NCBI GenBank assembly: GCA_003153055.1
Contig: PMBV01000245.1
Coordinates: forward strand, 1-25,890
Length of the DNA: 25,890 bases
Reading direction: 5' to 3'
Source: Myxococcales bacterium
GTDB taxonomy: Bacteria > Myxococcota > Myxococcia > Myxococcales > Myxococcaceae
Of this stretch, positions 16,472-25,248 are shown one piece after another. Position 1 is the first letter of the stretch, and each line of letters starts with the position of its first letter. The translations under genes and the position numbers were made by a program. Below the pieces are notes generated by a model. It was not told where the DNA came from. It saw only the letters and a program-made list of their open reading frames with translations, and ran no database searches.

Positions 16472-17785
16472 ATGACTCGCATGACCTATTCTTTCCTCTT
16501 CGGCGCCCTGGCTGGCTTCGCGCTGGCGTCCTGCACGAGCACGGCGAGCTGCGCCGTGAGCTCCGACTGCCAGTCGGGGCAGGTGTGTCTGCCCTCCGGG
16601 GCATGCGCTCGGTCATGCAGCTCCGAGAGCCAATGCTCGACGGGTGAGAAGTGCACCTTCGGCGGCTGCGTCGCCCCCGTCAGGAGCGGGACGGGTGGCG
16701 CGAGCGGGACGGGTGGCGCGAGCGGGACGGGCGGTGCGAGCGGGACGGGCGGTGCGAGCGGGACGGGCGGTGCGAACGGAGAGGGTGGGACTGGCGGCGC
16801 CAGCGGGACGGGCGGATCGAGCGGGTCGGGAGGGGGGAAGGCCAGCGGAGGTGGGGGCGGCTCCACCGTGGACGCAGGCTGTGGTGAATCGTTCAGCCCG
16901 ACGGTCATCCCGGCGAATTTGATGATCGTCCTCGACAAGTCCAGCTCCATGAACGAGCGGATCGACGGGACGACGAAGTTCGACGCGGCGGTCGCGGCCA
17001 TCAAGCAGGTCATTGCCAAGTACCCGGCGATCAACTTCGGGCTCGAGATGTTCTCGGTGCCAGCGGGCAGCGGGAGGCAGAACGACTGCACGAACGGGCC
17101 GGGGAAGATCTACGTGAACATCGCTCCGAATACAGGTCCGCAGATCGAGAGCTCGATGGCGGTGAGCGCCGACGGGAATGGCACTCCCATCGCCGGCGGT
17201 CTCACGGTCGGCGGCCAGGACCCGGCGCTCAGCGACGCGACCCGCAGCGAGAATGTCGTCGTCGTCACCGACGGCGAGGAGAACTGCAAGGGCGATCCGG
17301 TCTCGGTGATAGCGGGTCTGCTCGCTCGCACCGTGTCGGTCAGGACCTGGGTGGTTGGCTTTGGCTCGCAGGTCGACGCCACCACGCTCACGAACATGGC
17401 CGTCGCGGGTGACACGGCACGCTCGACGACGCCGAAGTACTACCAGGCCGATGAGCCGGCCGACCTCCTGGCCGCCCTCGCAGCCATCGCCCAGGGCGCC
17501 TCGTGCACCTTCGCCCTCAACCAGCCTCCCCCGGTCGCTGACGGAGGTGGGTACGCGCAGGTGACCATCGTAATCAATGGGGCGACGATTCCTTGGGATC
17601 CGACCCACGTCTCCGGTTGGGACTACGACTCGGCGACTGGCCGCATGACGCTCTACGGAGCGGCCTGTCAGTCCCTGGGCTCGGGAGGCTCCTCGTCAGG
17701 GTCGGGAGCAGCCTCGGTCGGGGTCCAGTACGCCTGTGCGAGCAGCCAGCCCGATCCGGTCGAGCCGCCCAACGAAGACCATTAG
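16472..17785 (+). CDS. vWA-domain lipoprotein with Cys-rich N-terminus and Gly-rich repeat linker
   Basis: The ATG at 16472 has AAGGAG 7 bp upstream and yields 437 residues; an earlier in-frame start at 16445 lacks this. The lipobox is LASC (Cys21). Residues ~27-66 have two regularly spaced Cys clusters (C-x6-C-x4-C-x5-C-x3-C repeated), a small disulphide module common in myxobacterial surface lipoproteins. Residues ~71-135 are a flexible Ser/Gly/Thr linker with five identical SGTGGA hexapeptides coded by an 18-bp array. Residues ~148-355 form a vWA domain with MIDAS D155-x-S157-x-S159 (VLDKSSSMNE), DGNGTPIAGGL and VVVTDGEENC. A short Cys-containing C-terminal domain ends in an acidic/Pro tail. 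Probable surface-exposed, metal-dependent binding protein; the ligand is unknown. It is transcribed away from the other vWA gene and is followed after 93 bp by the cellulase gene. Confidence 0.92.
   Translation: MTRMTYSFLFGALAGFALASCTSTASCAVSSDCQSGQVCLPSGACARSCSSESQCSTGEKCTFGGCVAPVRSGTGGASGTGGASGTGGASGTGGASGTGGANGEGGTGGASGTGGSSGSGGGKASGGGGGSTVDAGCGESFSPTVIPANLMIVLDKSSSMNERIDGTTKFDAAVAAIKQVIAKYPAINFGLEMFSVPAGSGRQNDCTNGPGKIYVNIAPNTGPQIESSMAVSADGNGTPIAGGLTVGGQDPALSDATRSENVVVVTDGEENCKGDPVSVIAGLLARTVSVRTWVVGFGSQVDATTLTNMAVAGDTARSTTPKYYQADEPADLLAALAAIAQGASCTFALNQPPPVADGGGYAQVTIVINGATIPWDPTHVSGWDYDSATGRMTLYGAACQSLGSGGSSSGSGAASVGVQYACASSQPDPVEPPNEDH
16685..16774 (+). repeat. 18-bp tandem repeat array coding SGTGGA
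   Basis: Five consecutive 18-bp units (two agcgggacgggtggcgcg, three with gcggtgcg at the end) encode identical SGTGGA hexapeptides. A degenerate 27-bp stretch and one more related unit follow at 16802-16819. All units keep the frame, so slippage would change the linker length without disrupting the vWA domain. Confidence 0.95.
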
Positions 17786-20755
<2,970 letters not shown>

Positions 20756-20758
<3 letters not shown>

Positions 20759-20803
20759 GCACCGTTCGAGGGTGACGCACGGCTGGCAGGACGTCGGTGC
20801 TCA
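20756..20803. other. 9-bp inverted repeat spanning the convergent stop codons
   Basis: TGAGCACCG (20756-20764) and CGGTGCTCA (20795-20803) form a perfect 9-bp inverted repeat with a 30-nt loop. The left half contains the cellulase TGA and the right half contains the stop codon of the minus-strand Rpn-like gene. It could act as a bidirectional terminator, but no T-tract follows on either strand, so this is weak. Confidence 0.3.
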
Positions 20804-21052
20804 GTGCCGCGGGCCGAAGACTCTGTCGACCGACGTGGCGGAGAGTGCTCGCTTCAGCCACCGATCGACTTCCTGCGCGCTGGCGGCCTTCACTCGGTTC
20901 CGCGTCTCTCTGGCAACCGAGCCGAAGCGCTCCTTGAGAACGACCAGAAGGGCCTTTGCCCTGCCCTCGGCGACCCCTTTGGCCATCCCCTCGGCCATCC
21001 ACTCCCTGGCCGCCATCGACAACATCTCTTCCTCGTATTCCGGCATCACTCG
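20773..21052 (-). repeat. Left arm of near-identical inverted repeat (RpnS module copy 1)
   Basis: The 280-bp segment read on the minus strand matches 22023-22326 read on the plus strand. By eye there are about six single-base differences plus one 24-bp block missing here. The match begins 6 bp before an ATG (21046 on the minus strand), runs through the stop codon at 20801-20803 and continues 28 bp further. Beyond both ends the two copies diverge at once, apart from a short CCCTCG after a 3-bp gap outside. Confidence 0.95.
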
Positions 21053-21196
21053 GCCCTTCGCCAATCGCCTTCGCGCCATCTCCCTCAAGAGGTCGGCATC
21101 ACTCATGCTCCCCAGCGGGTGCCGTCGTTGGGTGGCGTACTGCTCGTCACTGGCGTGCGCGGCATTCGGCGGCGGCTCATTCGGCAGGTAGATCAT
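20801..21196 (-). CDS. Rpn C-terminal (RpnS-like) protein, stand-alone inverted copy
   Basis: The open frame gives 131 residues from the ATG at 21196, or 81 residues from the ATG at 21046, which has GAAGGG 7 bp upstream. Residues 51-131 are identical to the C-terminus of the Rpn nuclease encoded on the opposite strand, except for one Asn/Ser change and the absence of eight residues (two four-residue repeats). The first 50 residues (MIYLPNEPPPNAAHASDEQY onward) do not match that nuclease and contain no PD-(D/E)XK motif. In known Rpn loci the C-terminal part is also made alone (RpnS) and blocks the full-length toxin. This copy may be a separate antitoxin, a spare C-terminus swapped in by inversion, or a remnant. 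The three synonymous and single replacement differences hint that the protein sequence is maintained, though the count is small. Confidence 0.65.
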   Translation of the reverse strand: MIYLPNEPPPNAAHASDEQYATQRRHPLGSMSDADLLREMARRRLAKGRVMPEYEEEMLSMAAREWMAEGMAKGVAEGRAKALLVVLKERFGSVARETRNRVKAASAQEVDRWLKRALSATSVDRVFGPRH

Positions 21197-21271
21197 GCGC
21201 TTCCCCGGCTTGTCGATCCCCTTGACGTTCGGGCCAGAATCTCAATCTGGGCGTGCACCCTCTGCACCCTT

Positions 21272-21309
21272 CGACCTCTACCTATGTCAGAGGTGTCTGG
21301 TAGAGGTCG
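21272..21309 (+). promoter_or_regulatory. 11-bp stem hairpin in the leader of the Rpn gene
   Basis: CGACCTCTACC (21272-21282) and GGTAGAGGTCG (21299-21309) form a perfect 11-bp inverted repeat with a 16-nt loop, ending 1 bp before the GGAGG Shine-Dalgarno (21311-21315). The loop contains another AGAGGT (21289-21294) that could pair with the left arm instead, and a third AGAGG lies next to the start (21319-21323). It may be an operator or an RNA structure controlling translation. No clear promoter was identified in the 127-bp divergent gap, although TTGACG occurs at 21222. Confidence 0.55.
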
Positions 21310-21323
21310 TGGAGGGCGAGAGG

Positions 21324-22298
21324 ATGGCGAGGATGGGGGCAGAGAAGAAACACCCGCACGACAGGTTCTTCAAAGTGCTGATGGGCTACGCGCTGGCAGT
21401 GAAGGCGCTCTTGCGTGAGCGGCTGCCGAAGGAGCTGGCTGCCCAGCTGAGCGATCGGGTGGCCAGGCTGGTCGATGGCTCGTTTGTCGACGGCGGCCTG
21501 GGCGAGCATCTTGCGGATCGGCTCTTCGAGGCTAGGACGAAGGCGTCGGAGGCGTTCTTCTGCCTCCTGGAGCACAAGAGCGCGCCGGATCGAAGTGTCG
21601 CGCTTCAGTTTCTCGAGTACGTCACGTATGCGTGGAAGCGGTCGGCCAGTGGAGGGAAGGACGACAGGCTTCCTCCTATCATCCCCGTGGTCGTGTACCA
21701 CGGAGTCGTGCCCTGGAACGTTCCCTCCATGTTCTCCCAGTTGGTCCGGGAGACGCCGCGGCTGGGGGTGAAACCGGTGGATTTCCAGATGGTCGTGGTG
21801 GACGTGGGCGCCATCGACGATGGAGCGCTGTCAGCGGATCCAACGCTTCATGCGGGGCTCATGGCGCTCAAGTATGCGACGAGGGAATCGCGCCAACGGG
21901 GGAAGTTGGGCGCTGTGTTAGCGGCGCTGAAACAGGCCCCCTGGCTCGTTCCCACGGGCCTCACGTATATACTGGCGACGTACAGGCGAGTTGACCGGGC
22001 GACCGTGCTCAAGGAAGTGAGGCGAGTGATGCCGGAATACGAGGAAGAGATGTTGTCGATGGCGGCGAGGGAGTGGATGGCCGAGGGGATGGCCAAAGGG
22101 GTCGCCCAAGGCGTCGCCAAAGGGGTCGCCGAGGGCAGGGCGAAGGCCCTTCTGGTCGTTCTCAAGGAGCGCTTCGGCTCGGTTGCCAGAGAGACGCGGA
22201 GCCGAGTGAAGGCGGCCAGCGCGCAGGAAGTCGATCGGTGGCTGAAGCGAGCACTCTCCGCCACGTCGGTCGACAGAGTCTTCGGCCCGCGGCACTGA
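21324..22298 (+). CDS. Rpn-family recombination-promoting nuclease / putative transposase (RpnL)
   Basis: I choose the ATG at 21324 (324 residues) because GGAGG lies 8 bp upstream and the protein then starts close to the typical HPHDRFFK opening; the frame is open further upstream without support. The N-terminal ~115 residues fit the PD-(D/E)XK fold of Rpn/Transposase_31 proteins: GSFVDGGLGEHLADRLFEA with D65, then FCLLEHKS with E83 and K85, then QFLEYVTYAW. VPVVVYHG-type and helical middle parts follow (IIPVVVYHGVVPWN). The C-terminus (~236-324) is a charged helical domain with four-residue repeats GMAK-GVAQ-GVAK-GVAE-GRAK. Rpn proteins are DNA nucleases; recent work describes them as phage-defence toxins restrained by their own separately translated C-terminus. 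A near-identical inverted copy of that C-terminus lies ~1 kb away. The family call is firm; defence function is inferred from the family. Confidence 0.93.
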   Translation: MARMGAEKKHPHDRFFKVLMGYALAVKALLRERLPKELAAQLSDRVARLVDGSFVDGGLGEHLADRLFEARTKASEAFFCLLEHKSAPDRSVALQFLEYVTYAWKRSASGGKDDRLPPIIPVVVYHGVVPWNVPSMFSQLVRETPRLGVKPVDFQMVVVDVGAIDDGALSADPTLHAGLMALKYATRESRQRGKLGAVLAALKQAPWLVPTGLTYILATYRRVDRATVLKEVRRVMPEYEEEMLSMAAREWMAEGMAKGVAQGVAKGVAEGRAKALLVVLKERFGSVARETRSRVKAASAQEVDRWLKRALSATSVDRVFGPRH

Positions 22299-22326
22299 GC
22301 ACCGATGTCCTGCCAGCCGCGCGTCA
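22023..22326 (+). repeat. Right arm of near-identical inverted repeat (RpnS module copy 2)
   Basis: The 304-bp segment covers the last 90 codons of the Rpn gene and 28 bp after its stop. It matches the left arm (20773-21052, minus strand) except for about six bases and an extra 24 bp near 22107 coding two more four-residue repeats. The arms enclose 970 bp (21053-22022) carrying the whole catalytic half of the nuclease and its leader hairpin. Confidence 0.95.
22029..22298 (+). CDS. Candidate internally translated RpnS antitoxin (gene within gene)
   Basis: An in-frame ATG at 22029 (Met236 of the nuclease) is preceded by GTGAGG with 6-7 bp spacing and would give 89 residues: MPEYEEEMLSMAAREW, the GVAK-type tetrad repeats and the helical tail. 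In characterised Rpn loci the C-terminal domain is translated from such an internal start and inhibits the full-length toxin; its dimer helix carries four-residue repeats of variable number, as seen here. The start of the duplicated arm 6 bp before this ATG supports it as a functional unit. There is no direct evidence of translation. Confidence 0.5.
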   Translation: MPEYEEEMLSMAAREWMAEGMAKGVAQGVAKGVAEGRAKALLVVLKERFGSVARETRSRVKAASAQEVDRWLKRALSATSVDRVFGPRH

Positions 22327-22350
22327 GGTCCCTCGGGCGCCCCTCCTCAG

Positions 22351-23193
22351 TCAGTTCACGTGGTCGGCCGCGCTCGGCGGGGGCGACAGCTCGCGAACCT
22401 GGCCACTGTCGAGATCGTAGACCGCTCGAATCATCGTCAGCTCGCCCTCCTTGACCAGCTTGGCCAGAAGCGGGCTCCGTTGGAGGATCTCCTCGGCGGT
22501 GGCGGCGACGTTGGCTTCGACGCCCCGGTGCACCAGCTCGTCACCGGTGAACTTTCCCTTGAGGCCCTCGAGTGAGGGACCGAGCTCCTTCATCAGCGCC
22601 TCGAGGTTCGGGCTGGGCATCTTCCCGCCCTGGCTGGCAGCGGTGACTGCGCCGCACTTCTCGTGACCCAGCACCACCAAGAGCCGGGTGTGGAGGTGCT
22701 CGGCAGCGTACTCCATGCTCGCCAGGCCGATGGTGTCGGCCACGTTCCCCGCTGACCGGACCACGAAGAGCTCGCCCAGCGTCTGGTCGAACACCAGCTC
22801 CGGCGGCAGACGGCTGTCTGAGCACGACAGCACGATGGCCTTGGGGTGCTGCCCGGTGACCAGCGCCTTTCGCTCGGCGCCGAAGTCGTGACTGTGCACG
22901 TGCCCCGACATGAAGCGCCCGTTGCCCTCGAAGAGCGACTCGACCGCGCCCGTGGAGTCAGCGGCCCCAGGCTCCTCGGCCTTCTTCGGTTCCCCAGTCG
23001 CGGGGGCGCGCGCTTCCTTGGCTGGCGCTCGGGGCGGGCCCTTCGGCTGCGAGCGCCCTTCGGCCACCGTCTTTCTGAGGTGGGGTGGGGTGGGCGGCGG
23101 GTTGATCGTGCGAACGATGACCACACCGCCGATGGCGACGGCCCCGATGGACTGCACTGCGATCAGCACAGGGAGGATGGGGAGGCGCTTCAT
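22351..23193 (-). CDS. Membrane-anchored beta-class carbonic anhydrase
   Basis: The ATG at 23193 gives 280 residues; a longer reading to 23271 adds a poor N-terminus. No strong Shine-Dalgarno is visible. Residues ~5-28 are one hydrophobic segment (LPVLIAVQSIGAVAIGGVVIV) acting as a signal anchor, followed by a Pro/Ala/Lys/Glu-rich linker (~31-80) and a beta-carbonic anhydrase domain (~83-270). Zinc and active-site residues are present: C124-S-D126-S-R128, and H177-x2-C180 in VLGHEKCGAV, plus the typical VVRSAGN strand. The enzyme interconverts CO2 and bicarbonate; the anchor suggests the domain faces the periplasm. It is read in the same direction as the carboxylase-M15-TlpA genes but is 141 bp away, so it may have its own promoter. 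A 7-bp inverted repeat (CCACGGG / CCCGTGG, 23213-23240) lies in its leader. It converges on the Rpn gene. Confidence 0.93.
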   Translation of the reverse strand: MKRLPILPVLIAVQSIGAVAIGGVVIVRTINPPPTPPHLRKTVAEGRSQPKGPPRAPAKEARAPATGEPKKAEEPGAADSTGAVESLFEGNGRFMSGHVHSHDFGAERKALVTGQHPKAIVLSCSDSRLPPELVFDQTLGELFVVRSAGNVADTIGLASMEYAAEHLHTRLLVVLGHEKCGAVTAASQGGKMPSPNLEALMKELGPSLEGLKGKFTGDELVHRGVEANVAATAEEILQRSPLLAKLVKEGELTMIRAVYDLDSGQVRELSPPPSAADHVN

Positions 23194-23334
23194 CGCAAAC
23201 AAAGCTGAGCAACCACGGGGCCAGCGCCAGTCACCCGTGGTCATGGCGGCCCGTGTGGGTCCCATCGACATCGCAGGTCACCGGAGACCTCTTGAGCGGG
23301 GCGGGTCGTTCAAGGGGTGACCCGTGCTCCGGCC

Positions 23335-23892
23335 CTACTCCGCGGCGAGCCGCTCGACGAGCCCGACGACCGCCGCCTCCTCGGCCGCGCCCGTCAGGCG
23401 AGTGACCAGGTGACCCTCGCGGTCGGTGATGAAGAGCGTGGGGAGCGAGGTCACCCCGAAGCGCTCCTCGACCTCCGGGTCTCCCAGCACCGCGAAGCGC
23501 TCCAGGCCGCGGACCTGCTGCGAGAACTCCCTCACCAGGGGCACCTGCCCCGGCGGGTCGTCTTCACTGATGGCCACGAAGGCGACCCCGCGCGACTCGA
23601 CGCGCTTGGCCAGCTCCACGAGCCAGGGCATCTCGGCGCGGCATGGAGGGCACCAGGTCGCCCAAAAGTCCACCACGACGACCTTGCCGCGCAAGTCACT
23701 GAGTCGCACCCGGCCCCCTTCGAGCCGAGGCAGGTCGAAGTCGGGCAGTGCCGCGCCCCGTTGCTCCTGCGACGCGGGGGCGCCCGTGGGCCTCGTCAGC
23801 TGGGTGTAACCGGCGGCCAGCGCCAGGGCGACCGCGAGGCCCCCCAGCCCCGCGGCGATGAACCTGCGTGCGTTGTCGTCACTGCCTGGCAT
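23335..23892 (-). CDS. TlpA-like membrane-anchored thioredoxin-fold disulphide oxidoreductase
   Basis: The ATG at 23892 gives 185 residues, with AAAGG upstream. Residues ~10-30 are a hydrophobic signal anchor ([19 protein letters not shown]). Residues ~48-185 form a TlpA/ResA/AhpC-TSA-type thioredoxin domain: [20 protein letters not shown], then [20 protein letters not shown] with the redox pair C81/C84, and the cis-proline loop SLPTLFI (P151). It should act in the periplasm as a thiol reductant or in redox maintenance of exported proteins such as c-type cytochromes. It follows the M15 peptidase gene by 10 bp and is probably cotranscribed with it. The specific partner cannot be told from sequence. 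Confidence 0.95.
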   Translation of the reverse strand: MPGSDDNARRFIAAGLGGLAVALALAAGYTQLTRPTGAPASQEQRGAALPDFDLPRLEGGRVRLSDLRGKVVVVDFWATWCPPCRAEMPWLVELAKRVESRGVAFVAISEDDPPGQVPLVREFSQQVRGLERFAVLGDPEVEERFGVTSLPTLFITDREGHLVTRLTGAAEEAAVVGLVERLAAE

Positions 23893-23902
23893 GACTTGCC
23901 TT

Positions 23903-24724
23903 TCACGGCGCGGGCGCCACGTCTCGGCAGGCCTCGCTCAGCAGCTCCGGCCGATACTCGAAGTGCATCGTGTCGAAGTGCTGCCACCGCCCGCCCCAGA
24001 TGAAGCCCTCGGCCTCGAAGGCGTCGACGATGGTCTGAGGCACGGAGTTTCGCCACACCAGGGGCTCACCCCGCGGTGTCCATCGCCAGTAATGCGAGCG
24101 GTCGACGTTGAGGTCGATGGCGATGCCCCAAGCGTGTGTCGACAGGTTCTTGGAGCGCGCGATGCGGCGCCAGATCCACGTGCCCCCGATGTTGGTGAGA
24201 AAGGGTCCCAGCCTGGGGTTCTGCTTCACTTCTGGTGCGAGGCGGTCGACCACCCTGGCGAGCGCTGGCGCGGCGAGCTCGTGGAACGGGTAGCGCAGCC
24301 CGAAGAACCGAACCTTCACCAAGTGGTCGGCCACGTCCTCGCGGGTCGCGCCGTAGGTCGCCTTGAGGAGCTCCTCGACGCGGATCCGCCCTGGGTCCTC
24401 CAGCGGGCCGGCGTCGGTGGCGTCGATGGGGCGAATGGGGCCTCCGACGTAGGGGGCCCGGTAGAGGTCTGCCAGCGTCGGAGTGGCCTCCACGTCGAGG
24501 CCACCGTCGCCTGGCCCAGAAGGGAGCGCCTGCCAGGGCAACCAGGTGCCGTCGGTGAGCTCGAGGCCCCACCCGGCGTCGGGGCGGAGCGAAACCCGGC
24601 CCGAATACCAAGTGGGCAAGCATGACAGCCCCCGCGGAGGCGAGCCCCCGTCGGGTGGCTCGAGACCCGCGTCAGCCGACAGCGCCAGCGCCAGCGCGAC
24701 CGTTGTCCACACTCCCACGGTCAC
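23903..24724 (-). CDS. M15-family zinc peptidase (D-Ala-D-Ala carboxypeptidase/endolysin-like)
   Basis: The GTG at 24724 overlaps the stop of the biotin-carrier gene (GTGA) and has no good Shine-Dalgarno, so translation is probably coupled. The product has 273 residues. The N-terminus is a signal peptide ([17 protein letters not shown]). Residues ~30-125 are not recognised and contain one Cys. The catalytic part (~130-262) has the M15 zinc motif S-x-H-x2-G-x-A-x-[15 protein letters not shown] with H197 and D204, and [18 protein letters not shown] with H254, matching the peptidase M15_4/VanY-type layout. It should cleave peptides of peptidoglycan in the periplasm. Joining a cell-wall peptidase to a biotin-carboxylase operon by stop-start overlap is unusual and probably reflects compact gene packing. 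Confidence 0.92.
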   Translation of the reverse strand: MTVGVWTTVALALALSADAGLEPPDGGSPPRGLSCLPTWYSGRVSLRPDAGWGLELTDGTWLPWQALPSGPGDGGLDVEATPTLADLYRAPYVGGPIRPIDATDAGPLEDPGRIRVEELLKATYGATREDVADHLVKVRFFGLRYPFHELAAPALARVVDRLAPEVKQNPRLGPFLTNIGGTWIWRRIARSKNLSTHAWGIAIDLNVDRSHYWRWTPRGEPLVWRNSVPQTIVDAFEAEGFIWGGRWQHFDTMHFEYRPELLSEACRDVAPAP

Positions 24725-25245
24725 TCGACGACGACCAGCGGGGCCCCGTTGTCGACGGTCTGGCCTTCTTTGACGAGCACCTCGGTGACCTTCCCGGCGC
24801 GGGGGGCCTTGAGCTCGTTCTCCATCTTCATCGCCTCGACGACGACGAGCCCGTGGCCCTCGACCACCTCGTCACCTTCCTTGACGAAGATCTTCACCAC
24901 CTTGCCAGGCATCGGGGCACACACCGTCTGTTTGCCCTCGACGCCGAAGCCCACCGCCTGGCGCAGCCGCATCTGCCGCTCGTCGACGATGTCGACCCGA
25001 GTGGCCTGCCCGCGGAGGAACACCGTCACCTCGTCGCCGTGGCCGTCGAACTCCACCGCGTAGGAGTTGCCCTCGACGATCATCGAGACGGCGCCGTGGG
25101 AGAGGTCGAGCGAGTCGATCTCGAAGCGATGGCCGTCCATGGTGATGGCGTAGCGGCCATCACCCAGCGACTCGACCTCGATCTTGGTCGGCTCGGCCTC
25201 TTTGGTGGCCAGGTTCTTCGCGAAGTACGTCGATTTGCGCACCAT
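24721..25245 (-). CDS. Biotin carboxyl carrier protein of acyl-CoA carboxylase
   Basis: The ATG at 25245 has GGAG upstream and lies 3 bp after the stop of the biotin carboxylase gene. The 174-residue product ends in a biotinyl domain (~107-174) with the biotin attachment site EAMKMEN (Lys140) and the AP(M)PGKV turn before it. The first ~95 residues are a beta-rich domain (RYAITMDGHRFEIDSL) like the carrier-side extension seen in propionyl-CoA-type carboxylases. The protein carries carboxybiotin between the biotin carboxylase and a carboxyltransferase that is not in the window. Substrate (acetyl-, propionyl- or other acyl-CoA) cannot be settled here. Confidence 0.96.
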   Translation of the reverse strand: MVRKSTYFAKNLATKEAEPTKIEVESLGDGRYAITMDGHRFEIDSLDLSHGAVSMIVEGNSYAVEFDGHGDEVTVFLRGQATRVDIVDERQMRLRQAVGFGVEGKQTVCAPMPGKVVKIFVKEGDEVVEGHGLVVVEAMKMENELKAPRAGKVTEVLVKEGQTVDNGAPLVVVE

Positions 25246-25248
25246 GGG

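Noticed and set aside
20773..22326. Classical insertion sequence bounded by inverted repeats
   Set aside because: The repeats are coding C-terminal modules, not short terminal repeats. No target-site duplication is visible outside them and no DDE transposase is present; the name putative transposase for Rpn is historical.
24721..24724. Possible frameshift merging carrier protein and M15 peptidase
   Set aside because: Both proteins have complete, separate domains and the M15 product has its own signal peptide, so this is a normal stop-start overlap.
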